From the NCBI RefSeq assembly GCF_039541915.1, contig NZ_BAABHD010000021.1:62001-126000 (forward strand): a stretch of DNA of 64,000 bases, read 5' to 3'. The notes under the pieces were generated by a model. That model saw only the letters and a list, made by a program, of their open reading frames with translations. It ran no database searches and was not told the DNA's origin. Position 1 is the stretch's first letter. Each line of letters begins with the position of its first letter. The DNA is from Nibrella saemangeumensis (lineage in GTDB: Bacteria; Bacteroidota; Bacteroidia; Cytophagales; Spirosomataceae). The position numbers were made by a program, and so were the translations under genes. Below are positions 1-7,544 of the stretch, in pieces.

Positions 1-594
1 AACGGGAACTTTGTGGCGCTGCTGAAAGCGAAAAGTCCGGCGGACTTTCCGGCCATTAAAGAAGAATTCAACCAGACAGTGTCCAAAATCCCGCTGCCAC
101 AGGAAGACGGCGGCTTTAAATACTACATTCTGGAAACCTCGGCCGATACCTACATAGAAGCCTGGCTGCATAACTTCTTTGACCGGCCCGCCAGCAGCAT
201 TTTCTACTCTGTAATTGCCGTATTTATGCTTCTGTTTATGGGTCTGCCCGCCATCAATCTGGTCAATGTAAACGTGAGCCGGATCATGGAACGGGCTTCC
301 GAAATCGGTATCCGGAAGGCCTTCGGTGCGCCGTCGAAAACGCTGATCTGGCAATTCATCATCGAGAACCTGTTCATTACCCTCATTGGCGGTGGTATCG
401 CCCTGGGGCTGGCCTGCATTGTTATTTACCTGATCAACCAGAGCGGCTGGATTGCCAAAGCGGACCTGACCATCAACTTTTCGGTATTCGCCGTCAGCCT
501 GCTGGTCTGCGTAGTCTTTGGCCTGCTCTCCGGCGTCGCGCCGGCCCTCCGCATGGCAAGACTCTCCATCGTCGACGCCCTGAAAGCAAGCTAA
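1..594 (+). CDS. FtsX/MacB-type ABC permease, C-terminal part (5' end outside window)
   Basis: The frame is open from the first base of the window, so only the last roughly 197 residues are present. It shows the C-terminal half of a MacB/FtsX permease: a TM helix near window residues 65-85, a cytoplasmic loop with the family signature RASEIGIRKAFGA, two more hydrophobic helices, and the usual ending with an R-x-A-x-L pattern and DALKAS. Such proteins form dimers with a LolD/MacB-like ATPase and act in mechanotransmission or export across the envelope; no ATPase is visible here. It is followed after 41 nt by a second, divergent permease of the same superfamily, so the two were probably co-transcribed. 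The substrate cannot be told from sequence. Confidence 0.9.
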   Translation, partial: NGNFVALLKAKSPADFPAIKEEFNQTVSKIPLPQEDGGFKYYILETSADTYIEAWLHNFFDRPASSIFYSVIAVFMLLFMGLPAINLVNVNVSRIMERASEIGIRKAFGAPSKTLIWQFIIENLFITLIGGGIALGLACIVIYLINQSGWIAKADLTINFSVFAVSLLVCVVFGLLSGVAPALRMARLSIVDALKAS

Positions 595-622
595 TCAATC
601 ATTCTATCATTCAACCATTCAA
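595..622 (+). repeat. 28-bp interspersed repeat, copy 1 (TCAATCATTC family)
   Basis: This intercistronic stretch between the two permease genes matches 57399-57426 at 27 of 28 positions. It is built from the words ATTCAA and ATCATTC. It occupies the leader of the second permease gene and ends 13 nt before its ATG. No coding potential. Confidence 0.75.
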
Positions 623-635
623 TCCTTCCCACACC

Positions 636-1829
636 ATGTTACAGCATTTGTTCCGACTCATGTGGAATAAGAAGCGCGCTCACACTCTGCTGATTGTGGA
701 GATCCTGGCTTCTTTTCTGGTTCTGTTCGGGGTAACGAGCCTTATCGTTTATAACCTCCGCAACTATACGCAGCCTATTGGTTTTGACTACCAGAACGTC
801 TGGACCATTGACTTTAACGCCCGCGACCAGCCCGATTCGCTGGTGGCCGATATGATGCAGCGGATCAAAGAGCGCGCCAGAACCTATCCGCAGGTTGAGT
901 CGGTAACCCTTTTCGGCAGCAACGCGCCCTATTCGATGAACACCCACAATTCGAATGTCACCTACGATAAGACCAGCACCATGACGCATATTTTCACCAG
1001 TGACTTTGATATGCCCCGTACGCTAAACGTACCGCTTCTTGAGGGACGCTGGTTCGATAAATCTGACGAACTGAAGGATGTCAGGACAGTGGTGATTAAC
1101 CAGCCGTTGCGGCAAAAGTTCTTTGGCGACGGGCAGGCCCTCGGCAAGCTCATCTATTTTGGAGGACCGGATAATAAAGACGGTAAGCCAGAGTATCTGA
1201 AGGTAATTGGTGTTACCGGCAACTTCAAATCACACGGCGAGTACCAGGAGAATATTGCCGGAGTGTTCCAGTTGTCGAAGGGCGAGTCGCGTGCCCACCA
1301 GCGAACCATGCTGGTAAAAGTAAAGCCTGGAACCGATGCCAGTTTTGAAGCGCAGCTGACCAGAGACCTGGGCACCATGACCCAGGGCTGGAACATTGAT
1401 GTGTCGTATATGGAAAACCAGCGTAAAAACGCCCATAAACTCACACTGGTCCCCATCATCATCTTTCTGGTGGTTAGCGGCTTTCTGCTCATCAACGTAG
1501 CCCTGGGGCTGTTTGGCATTCTGAACCTCAACATTGCCAAGCGCCGGTCGGAGATCGGTCTGCGCCGGGCGCTTGGTGCAACTGAATCGGGCATCTCTAC
1601 GCAGTTTGTCGGTGAAATCTGGGTACTGGCCACCTTCGGCCTGCTGATCGGCCTGCTCTTTGCTATTCAGTTTCCGCTGATGAACGTATTCGATCTGGAA
1701 GCCGGTATCTACATAACTGCCATAGCTATTTCTGTTGTCGTCATTTACCTGATCGTTACCCTCTGCGCCCTGTACCCAAGCCGCCAGGCCGCTACTATTC
1801 AGCCAGCAATGGCGCTGCATGAAGAATGA
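636..1829 (+). CDS. FtsX/MacB-type ABC transporter permease
   Basis: 397 residues. The N-terminus (MLQHLFRLMWNKKRAHTLL) is the usual amphipathic lead-in to TM1 (about residues 20-42). A large periplasmic domain of the MacB_PCD type follows (about 45-265), then three C-terminal helices. The coupling-loop signature RRSEIGLRRALGA lies at about residues 302-315, just after the second TM helix. The protein ends in an ALHEE tail. It is shorter and different in sequence from the preceding permease; Bacteroidota often carry runs of such permeases together with an NtrC/NtrY-like pair, as here. Transport or mechanosensing role and substrate are not determinable. Confidence 0.9.
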   Translation: MLQHLFRLMWNKKRAHTLLIVEILASFLVLFGVTSLIVYNLRNYTQPIGFDYQNVWTIDFNARDQPDSLVADMMQRIKERARTYPQVESVTLFGSNAPYSMNTHNSNVTYDKTSTMTHIFTSDFDMPRTLNVPLLEGRWFDKSDELKDVRTVVINQPLRQKFFGDGQALGKLIYFGGPDNKDGKPEYLKVIGVTGNFKSHGEYQENIAGVFQLSKGESRAHQRTMLVKVKPGTDASFEAQLTRDLGTMTQGWNIDVSYMENQRKNAHKLTLVPIIIFLVVSGFLLINVALGLFGILNLNIAKRRSEIGLRRALGATESGISTQFVGEIWVLATFGLLIGLLFAIQFPLMNVFDLEAGIYITAIAISVVVIYLIVTLCALYPSRQAATIQPAMALHEE

Positions 1830-1859
1830 TTTTTATGCTTTATTTTGCCATGCTGATGT

Positions 1860-1942
1860 TTTGTCATGCTGACGTAAGGAAGCATCTCAGACGTTTCTGA
1901 TGTAGCCAGATTAGAGATGCTTCCTTACGTCAGCATGACAAA
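1860..1942. repeat. Long perfect hairpin, REP-like repeat (GTCATGCTGACG...)
   Basis: Two 29-nt arms (1860-1888 and 1914-1942) are perfect reverse complements around a 25-nt loop. The arm starts TTTGTCATGCTGACGTAAGG. It sits between the stop of the second permease and the start of the sigma-54 activator. It has no U-tract of the classical terminator type, though AT-rich bases follow. Similar TCATGCTGACG hairpins are, from general recollection, widespread intergenic repeats in Cytophagales genomes; a transcript-end or mRNA-stabilising role is inference. Confidence 0.85.
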
Positions 1943-1969
1943 CAAAACGCTGCCCCTGCCCCACGCCCC

Positions 1970-3340
1970 ATGCTTCTCATCATCGACGACGATATAGCCG
2001 TTCAGACCTCACTCTCGCTGCTGCTGAGACGGGAAGGGTTTGTTGTGAAAACAGCATCCTCTCCAGACCAGGCATTTGCTATTCTGGATAAGGAAGCGCC
2101 GGAACTGATTCTGCTGGATATGAACTTCTCCATCGAAACGTCGGGGGAAGAGGGGCTACGGACACTGACGGCGATCCGGCGAATACAGCCCGATGCACCT
2201 GTGATTCTGATTACCGGCTGGGGTTCCATTGATCTGGCGGTGCAGGGGATGAAAGCCGGTGCCAAGGATTTTATTACCAAGCCGTGGCAGAATGAGTACC
2301 TGTTGCAGTCGATTCGCACCATCCTGAACCTGTCGCAGCAAAAGCCGCAGTCGCCGAGCCGGCGCCGGCTGGACCAGCAATATCAGTTTGAGCATATCGT
2401 TGGCGAAGATCCGAAACTGCTCGACATTCTGGAAACCATCGGTCGGGTAGCACCCACCGATGCCCCTGTGCTGATCACCGGCGAAAGCGGCACGGGTAAA
2501 GAATTGATCGCCGAGGCTATTCACCAGAACAGCAAGCGCAAGGGGCGGGCCTTTGTAAAGGTAAACCTGGGCGGTATTTCCTCTACCCTGTTTGAGAGCG
2601 AACTGTTCGGCCATGTGCGGGGAGCATTTACAGATGCCAAATCAGACCGCATCGGCCGGTTTGAACTGGCCAACAAAGGCAGCATCTTTCTGGACGAGAT
2701 CGGTGACCTCGACCCGGCCAGTCAGGTGAAACTGCTGCGGGTATTGCAGGACCGGACGTTTGAACCGCTCGGCAGCAGTAAGAGCAAGACGGTGGATGTG
2801 CGGGTTATCTGTGCAACTAACCGCAACCTGGAAGAGATGGTCGCGAAGGGTACGTTCCGGGAGGATCTGTTCTACCGCATCAACCTGATTACGGTAAAGC
2901 TACCGCCACTGCGCGAGCGGCCGGGTGATATACCGATGCTGGTCGAGTATTTTGTCAACAACCTGCGCACCATCTACGGCCGTCCGAACCTGCGTATCAG
3001 TGCAGCCGCAGCGAAGTGGTTGAAAAACCTGACAGTACCGGGCAATATCCGCCAGTTGAAGAACATCGTAGAGCGGGCCGTACTGCTATCCAACAATGAC
3101 GAACTGGAAATAGCCGATTTCCAGAAGCATATTCCCCAATCGTCGGCGGCCAAAGATCCGTCACGCTTACCGGAAGTCGGCTCCATGACGCTGGAGGAGA
3201 TCGAGTACCAGATGATACGCCGGGCCATGGACTTTCATCATAACCGGGTATCGAAAGTAGCCCGAGCCTTAGGCATTACCCGTTTTGCGCTGTACCGGCG
3301 ATTAGAAAAATTTGGTATCCCGTACAATGCAGAAGATTGA
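1970..3340 (+). CDS. NtrC-family sigma-54-dependent response regulator
   Basis: 456 residues with the standard three-part layout. The receiver domain (1-115) has acidic residues D6-D8 and phospho-acceptor D50 in LILLDMNFS. The AAA+ domain (about 140-365) has Walker A GESGTGKE and Walker B GSIFLDEIGDL. The C-terminal Fis-type HTH is NRVSKVARALGITRFALYRR. The sigma-54 contact loop reads ESELFGHVRGAFTDAK: the canonical GAFTGA has Asp in place of the second Gly. It activates sigma-54 promoters when phosphorylated, presumably by the NtrY-like kinase at 3913-5202. The start chosen is the first ATG, which gives a normal receiver N-terminus. The stop lies 71 nt before the next ATG. Confidence 0.95.
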   Translation: MLLIIDDDIAVQTSLSLLLRREGFVVKTASSPDQAFAILDKEAPELILLDMNFSIETSGEEGLRTLTAIRRIQPDAPVILITGWGSIDLAVQGMKAGAKDFITKPWQNEYLLQSIRTILNLSQQKPQSPSRRRLDQQYQFEHIVGEDPKLLDILETIGRVAPTDAPVLITGESGTGKELIAEAIHQNSKRKGRAFVKVNLGGISSTLFESELFGHVRGAFTDAKSDRIGRFELANKGSIFLDEIGDLDPASQVKLLRVLQDRTFEPLGSSKSKTVDVRVICATNRNLEEMVAKGTFREDLFYRINLITVKLPPLRERPGDIPMLVEYFVNNLRTIYGRPNLRISAAAAKWLKNLTVPGNIRQLKNIVERAVLLSNNDELEIADFQKHIPQSSAAKDPSRLPEVGSMTLEEIEYQMIRRAMDFHHNRVSKVARALGITRFALYRRLEKFGIPYNAED

Positions 3341-3411
3341 CCGTCTACACACTTTCGTATGGCTGGTCCATTCCATTTCTTTACTTTCACCATCCTAATC
3401 AAACAATAACT

Positions 3412-3909
3412 ATGAAACTGTACACAACACCACTCCACACCATCCGGTCAATGCAGAAATCGCTACTTGCTCTGGTCATTACATTTGTCGTATGCAGCTC
3501 GCTGGCCCTGGCACAGGATAAGCCCAGCGTTAATGGCACCTGGAAGCTGAACCAGGCCAAGAGTAAATTTACCGGTGGCGGTCCTGATAACATTACCATA
3601 GTCCTGAATCAGCAGGGCCAGGCCCTCACTGAGCAGTTGACCGTAGGTACCCCGAACGGTGATGAGAAAATGGACATGAAATACACGCTGGATGGTCAGG
3701 AAAGTACCAACAGCATGGGACCGAATCAGATTAAAAGCACGGCCAACTGGAATGGCAACGACCTGGTAATCAACTGGTCAATGGGTGATGCCGGTTATTT
3801 TAATCGCAAGATCAACGTTTCTGAAGATGGTAAGGTAATGACCATCGTCGTAAGCCGGAAGATGCAGGGGCCGGAAGAAACCGAAACGGTAGTCCTCGAT
3901 AAGCAGTAA
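3412..3909 (+). CDS. Small exported protein, lipocalin-like/DUF-type beta-barrel
   Basis: 165 residues from this ATG, or 152 from an alternative ATG at 3451 that gives a tidier signal peptide (MQKSLLALVITFVVCSSLAL, cleavage after ALAQ). The mature part begins with DKPSVNGTWKLNQAKSKF and continues as short alternating strands ending in TIVVSRKMQGPEETETVV. That opening resembles the VNGTWxLnxxKS pattern of lipocalin-like exported Bacteroidota proteins. It lies between the sigma-54 activator and the histidine kinase, 3 nt before the latter, so it is probably part of the same transcription unit and may be a periplasmic partner of that signalling system (inference). Function unknown. Confidence 0.75.
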   Translation: MKLYTTPLHTIRSMQKSLLALVITFVVCSSLALAQDKPSVNGTWKLNQAKSKFTGGGPDNITIVLNQQGQALTEQLTVGTPNGDEKMDMKYTLDGQESTNSMGPNQIKSTANWNGNDLVINWSMGDAGYFNRKINVSEDGKVMTIVVSRKMQGPEETETVVLDKQ

Positions 3910-3912
3910 TTC

Positions 3913-5202
3913 ATGAGACTGCCGCTCCGGATCCAGTACGCTCTGTTTATTACCCTTATTCACCTGGTACTCATCTACCTGATCTTCCGATGGCTTGGGG
4001 AAAATGAAGTCTTATTCATCATTTCGGAAGTCTTTGTCCTGTTATCTATTCTGGTTACTATACGAATTTACCGGGCTTTCGGACAGCCTTCCCAGTTTAT
4101 TTCGTCGGGTATTGAAGCCATTAAAGACAAGGACTTTACCATCAAGTTTGTTCCTACGGGCAACAGCGAAGTGGATGAACTGATTCAGGTGTATAATCTC
4201 ATGATTGACGAGTTACGTACCGAGCGTACCAAACAGATGGAGCAGCAGTTTTTTCTGGAAAAGCTCATTGAGGCCTCTCCCATTGCCATTCTGATTCAGG
4301 ATTTTGATGACCGCGTTGCGCAGGTGAATTCCAAAGCTGTTGACCTGCTCCGGCTCCGGCCGGAGCAGTTGCTAGGCCGCTCACTGGCGGAGGTAAACCA
4401 CCCCCTGCTGGAGCAGTTAGCCAGTCTGGACACCGACGCCCCCCAGACAGTTAAAATCAGCGGTATTGAAACCTACCGGGTGTTCAAATCACACTTTATC
4501 GACCGGGGTTTCCGGCGTTCGTTCCTGATGCTCGAAGAGCTGACCAGCGAAATTCTGGAGACCGAAAAGAAAGCTTATAGCAAAGTAATCCGGATGATGG
4601 CCCACGAGGTAAATAACTCCATCGGGGCCATCAACTCTATCCTCGACGTTACGCAGTCGTATCTGCAGGATACCGATTATCCGGAATTAAAAGATGCCCT
4701 CCACATTGCCATCGAGCGCAACGACCGGCTCAACCACTTCATGCGCCGGTTTGCCGATGTGGTACGCCTGCCTCTTCCCCAGCGGAATTTTGCCGATCTG
4801 AACGAACTGACCCGCAACGTAACCCGGCTGATGCAGTCCCAGGCCGAAGCCAGAGGCCTCACGGTGCGGTACTCGCTGGCCGCCTATCCGATTGAAAAAG
4901 CCATTGATGTCGAGCAGATGGAGCAGGTGCTGGTCAATGTGCTGAAGAACGCCATTGAAGCCTGTCAGCCCGGCAACACCATCGAGGTCATTTCCAACGA
5001 CCACCAACTCATCATCCGCGACAACGGCAAACCCATCAGCCCAGACCTGGAGATGAAGCTGTTCGACCCCTTCTTCAGCAGCAAACCCGACGGCCAGGGC
5101 ATCGGCCTGACCCTCACCCGAGAAATTCTGCTCAACCACGGTTTCACCTTCTCGCTCAAAACCAATGCCGACGGCTGGACAGAGTTTGGGATCAGGATTT
5201 GA
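3913..5202 (+). CDS. NtrY-like sensor histidine kinase
   Basis: 429 residues. Two hydrophobic helices at about 10-28 and 32-52 anchor it, with almost no periplasmic loop. A HAMP-like stretch (about 55-105) and a PAS domain (about 118-205) follow. The HisKA helix carries MMAHEVNNSIGAI with phospho-acceptor H231. The HATPase domain has the N box around N346 (NVLKNAIEAC), G1 RDNGKPI and G2 GQGIGLTLT. The HEVNNSIGAINS form is typical of NtrY-like kinases that pair with NtrC-type activators. It starts 3 nt after the small exported protein and is very likely the partner of the regulator at 1970-3340. The near absence of a periplasmic domain suggests membrane or cytoplasmic sensing. Confidence 0.93.
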   Translation: MRLPLRIQYALFITLIHLVLIYLIFRWLGENEVLFIISEVFVLLSILVTIRIYRAFGQPSQFISSGIEAIKDKDFTIKFVPTGNSEVDELIQVYNLMIDELRTERTKQMEQQFFLEKLIEASPIAILIQDFDDRVAQVNSKAVDLLRLRPEQLLGRSLAEVNHPLLEQLASLDTDAPQTVKISGIETYRVFKSHFIDRGFRRSFLMLEELTSEILETEKKAYSKVIRMMAHEVNNSIGAINSILDVTQSYLQDTDYPELKDALHIAIERNDRLNHFMRRFADVVRLPLPQRNFADLNELTRNVTRLMQSQAEARGLTVRYSLAAYPIEKAIDVEQMEQVLVNVLKNAIEACQPGNTIEVISNDHQLIIRDNGKPISPDLEMKLFDPFFSSKPDGQGIGLTLTREILLNHGFTFSLKTNADGWTEFGIRI

Positions 5203-5278
5203 GGAGTCGGCGCTCAGACCAGTCACTTTATTCAACCGAATGCGGGCAGCATATAAGGTCTGGCCGGCCATATGCTTT

Positions 5279-5530
5279 TCAGAGGGATGTTTTCCGGGCG
5301 TTGAGCTCTTGTCTGATTTTCTTCAGGCTGACGACATTTAAGGCGAGAATGGGTAGTAACCCAAAAGGTACAGCCACCAGGGGCGTAAACTTGTCTTTGG
5401 CTGTCAGATAAACGATCATCACAAAAAGCATGGCGAGTACTCCCGCAAAGGCGCTTGTTGCTACTAAAGCCGTTTTTTGCAATTTGAGCAGCTCTTCGGT
5501 ACTCTTCTCTTTAAGGCTATCTTTTTTCAT
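5279..5530 (-). CDS. Small two-helix membrane protein (tandem paralogue 2)
   Basis: 83 residues: a charged N-terminus with KSTEELLKLQKTA, TM helix about 22-43, a short turn, TM helix about 50-66, and a basic tail (KKIRQELNARK). It has no cysteine. This family is common in Bacteroidota, usually as small clusters; some database entries carry the label redox-active disulfide protein 2, which cannot fit a cysteine-free protein. It is the downstream member of a pair with 5550-5822 (19 nt apart), sharing the pattern S-x-E-E-L-xx-x-K. Function unknown. Confidence 0.75.
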   Translation of the reverse strand: MKKDSLKEKSTEELLKLQKTALVATSAFAGVLAMLFVMIVYLTAKDKFTPLVAVPFGLLPILALNVVSLKKIRQELNARKTSL

Positions 5531-5549
5531 GATGGGAGAATGTATTTTA

Positions 5550-5822
5550 CTAATTACTTTTTGACTCAGCGCGTGAGTTAATCTCGTCGGTGACTTTCTT
5601 CTGGTTAGCCGTTACTAAAGCACTTAACAGTAAGGACATAATTAGCAAACCTGAATCACCAGGAAAATGGGCTTTCAGGTAGATACGAATGAGAGTGCCT
5701 ACGGTTGCCAGTATCATGACGGCGATCATTACCTTCTTAGCTGTACTGAGAAATTTCTCCTTTTTATAAAGTTCGTCAATCGTCAGCTCAGACAATGGTT
5801 TGGAAGAAAAGAGATTGGTCAT
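5550..5822 (-). CDS. Small two-helix membrane protein (tandem paralogue 1)
   Basis: 90 residues: SELTIDELYKKEKFLSTAKK, then two hydrophobic helices (about 30-50 and 58-75) and a charged tail NQKKVTDEINSRAES. It has the same architecture as the gene just downstream, so an ancient tandem duplication is likely. A perfect -7 box (TATCTTTG) at 5931-5938 on this strand and phased repeats at 5968-6020 point to control by the neighbouring LytTR regulator (inference). It could be an output of that system. No catalytic residues are visible. Confidence 0.75.
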   Translation of the reverse strand: MTNLFSSKPLSELTIDELYKKEKFLSTAKKVMIAVMILATVGTLIRIYLKAHFPGDSGLLIMSLLLSALVTANQKKVTDEINSRAESKSN

Positions 5823-5930
5823 AGTCTACTAATAGTTTTAACTAGTCAGTGCGGTTAACTCAAGTCTGTAACAGGCTTAGATCCTCTGGCTGGAATGTTG
5901 CCAACGACGTTTCCCCTGGATGGATGGTAT

Positions 5931-5938
5931 CAAAGATA
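5931..5938 (-). promoter_or_regulatory. Predicted -7 promoter box for the small membrane protein pair
   Basis: On the minus strand this reads TATCTTTG, a perfect TAnnTTTG match. A TTG lies at 5960-5962, 21 nt upstream (slightly longer than usual). The expected start of transcription is about 100 nt before the ATG at 5822. Phased repeats lie immediately upstream of it. Confidence 0.5.
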
Positions 5939-5967
5939 GTCCCTGCGGTAGGGGCCATTCAACTAAT

Positions 5968-6020
5968 TTCGACAAACACCAGCCTGTATTCCGACCAATG
6001 AGCTGTTTTTTTCGACCAAT
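5968..6020 (-). promoter_or_regulatory. Phased direct repeats, ATTGGTCGAA type (putative LytTR operator)
   Basis: Read on the minus strand: ATTGGTCGAA starting at 6020, ATTGGTCGG starting at 5999 (21 bp later), and a degenerate GTTTGTCGAA starting at 5977 (22 bp later). The promoter-proximal unit starts 39 bp before the -7 box at 5938. Roughly 9-bp direct repeats with a 21-bp period are the known binding architecture of LytTR regulators (AgrA, ComE class). Site 1 also forms a perfect inverted repeat with 6034-6043, so part of this stretch could instead act as a hairpin at the end of the LytS gene. Confidence 0.6.
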
Positions 6021-6043
6021 TTCGTCGTCAGGTATTGGTCGAA

Positions 6044-7171
6044 TCAGTTGGTCAGCCTTACGGCCAGTTCAATCCGGTAGGTATACTCACCAGCAGTGAC
6101 CGATAAATCATACGCCATTAGGTATATAGCGTCTAACCGGCGTTTTACGTTAAGTAAGCCAACCCCACCCCTTCGCTTACTATCCACCGGCTGATCCGGC
6201 CGACGGCGCTGGAGCGGAACGCTGTTTTCTACCATAAACCGGAGTGTGTCGGCCTGAATAGCCGCCCTTACCTGCACAAAAGCCGGTCCACTGGCTCCTT
6301 TGATGCCGTGCTTAAACGCATTTTCAACAAAAGCGATCAGCAGCAGGGGCGCAATCTGGTATGATGCCGGATCACCCTCCTGCTCATACTCAATCAGCAC
6401 GTCTTCGCCTTGCAGGCGGTTGCGTTCCAGATCGAGGTAATTCTGGATGTAGGCCAGTTCTTTTTCTAGGCTAATGCGTGGCCCATCGGCCTCATACAGG
6501 TTGTACCGCATCAGCTCCGACAGGCGCAGTACCAGATCGGCGGCCTGTTCGTCCGTCTCGAAGACGCGCCCGTAGACGCTGTTGAGGGTGTTGAACAGAA
6601 AGTGGGGGTTAACCTGAGATTTCAGAAAACTTAATTCCAGCGCGTATCGCTCACGTTCGGATATGCGCAGGCGCTGCTGATACCTGAAGACATCATTCAC
6701 GGCTTTGATGAACAGAATAATGGTAGGCACAAAAAAACTGTAGGCATAATTCCAGAAAAAAACGCGCAGGCTGGTGAAGCAACCGAACCAGCCTGCCTCG
6801 GTGAGCATCGCTGCTATCTTCGGCACATATGCATCGGAACGAATGGGGGAGTCGCCCGATAAGGTCACCAAAAAAGTAAACTGAACGCGATTAGTCTGAT
6901 AGATCAGGAGAAAAATTACGCCCAGCATCAGCAGAAACACGCCGTAGCGTTTCCGATACAGGAATTTGGGATAAGCCACGTAACCGATGCTGTAATAAAT
7001 GGCTATCGTTTGCAGAAAAGACAATACCGATGCCCAGGTAACAACGGTTTCATTGTCTTTTAGCAGACTTGGGCTGAAATAGTACCGTTCAAAGGCGTAC
7101 AAACTTAGCCAGAACAGCAGATGGGTACCGACCCTGATAAGTCGCCGGGGTTGCGTAACGTTATTAATCAT
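6044..7171 (-). CDS. LytS/YehU-type sensor histidine kinase
   Basis: 375 residues. Four hydrophobic helices (about 13-30, 46-65, 77-92 and 137-156) are followed by the His_kinase domain with LKSQVNPHFLFNTLNSVYG, phospho-acceptor H190. The ATPase region has LLIAFVENAFKHG and RRGGVGLLNVKRRL. This architecture partners with LytTR response regulators, and one is encoded on the same strand 373 nt upstream (7545-8321), separated by a small XRE gene on the opposite strand. The ligand is unknown. The intergenic region before the start carries two copies of ATTGGTCGAA. Confidence 0.93.
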   Translation of the reverse strand: MINNVTQPRRLIRVGTHLLFWLSLYAFERYYFSPSLLKDNETVVTWASVLSFLQTIAIYYSIGYVAYPKFLYRKRYGVFLLMLGVIFLLIYQTNRVQFTFLVTLSGDSPIRSDAYVPKIAAMLTEAGWFGCFTSLRVFFWNYAYSFFVPTIILFIKAVNDVFRYQQRLRISERERYALELSFLKSQVNPHFLFNTLNSVYGRVFETDEQAADLVLRLSELMRYNLYEADGPRISLEKELAYIQNYLDLERNRLQGEDVLIEYEQEGDPASYQIAPLLLIAFVENAFKHGIKGASGPAFVQVRAAIQADTLRFMVENSVPLQRRRPDQPVDSKRRGGVGLLNVKRRLDAIYLMAYDLSVTAGEYTYRIELAVRLTN

Positions 7172-7182
7172 AGATTCTGCGA

Positions 7183-7214
7183 CATTGGTCGAAAAAAACA
7201 GGGCATTGGTCGAA
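7183..7214 (+). promoter_or_regulatory. Phased direct repeats CATTGGTCGAA (putative LytTR operator)
   Basis: Two perfect 11-bp copies, 7183-7193 and 7204-7214, are exactly 21 bp apart. The second ends 5 bp before a TTTTG element at 7220-7224 that heads a good promoter toward the XRE gene. The same word recurs in the array at 5968-6020, so the two regions probably bind the same protein, most simply the LytTR regulator of 7545-8321 (inference). Confidence 0.7.
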
Positions 7215-7219
7215 ATAAG

Positions 7220-7250
7220 TTTTGGGGAGCACCGGCGTCAATTTCTTTTG
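7220..7250 (+). promoter_or_regulatory. Predicted promoter of the XRE regulator
   Basis: TTTTG at 7220-7224, an 18-nt spacer, then TTCTTTTG at 7243-7250 (7 of 8 to TAnnTTTG). This lies 40 nt before the ATG at 7290 and directly downstream of the phased repeats, the position expected for an activator next to the -33 element. Confidence 0.5.
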
Positions 7251-7289
7251 TACCCGTCGAACGATCCAAATCTGATAAATAGCTCTGAC

Positions 7290-7532
7290 ATGAATCCGAT
7301 TGCACTCAAACTCCGCAAACTACGCGAAATTCACGGCTATCCGCAGGAATATGTTGCCTTTCACCTCGGTGTGAGTCAGGCCGCTTACAGCAAAAAAGAA
7401 ACCGGCCGTACCGAACTTACCCTGAGCGTGCTACAGCAGGTATCGGCTCTGTACGGCATCAGTCTGATGGACCTCATCAACCTGAACCTGCAGGAACTGG
7501 TTATCACGGCCGTTCAAAAGCAGGTAGCCTGA
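7290..7532 (+). CDS. Small XRE-family HTH regulator
   Basis: 80 residues. The HTH_3 fold spans about 6-60 with LRKLREIHGYPQEYVAFHLG and VSQAAYSKKETGR as the recognition region. The ATG at 7290 is chosen over an upstream TTG because it starts right at the domain and follows a plausible promoter. It lies between the LytS and LytTR genes on the opposite strand and ends 12 nt from the LytTR stop. It has no visible effector domain, so it may tune expression of the two-component genes (inference). Confidence 0.85.
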   Translation: MNPIALKLRKLREIHGYPQEYVAFHLGVSQAAYSKKETGRTELTLSVLQQVSALYGISLMDLINLNLQELVITAVQKQVA

Positions 7533-7544
7533 GGTACTATAAAC

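Noticed and set aside
3337..3411. Extended start of the small exported protein overlapping the sigma-54 activator stop
   Set aside because: It would begin with TTG and bury the signal peptide behind about 38 residues; the ATGs at 3412 or 3451 are more plausible.
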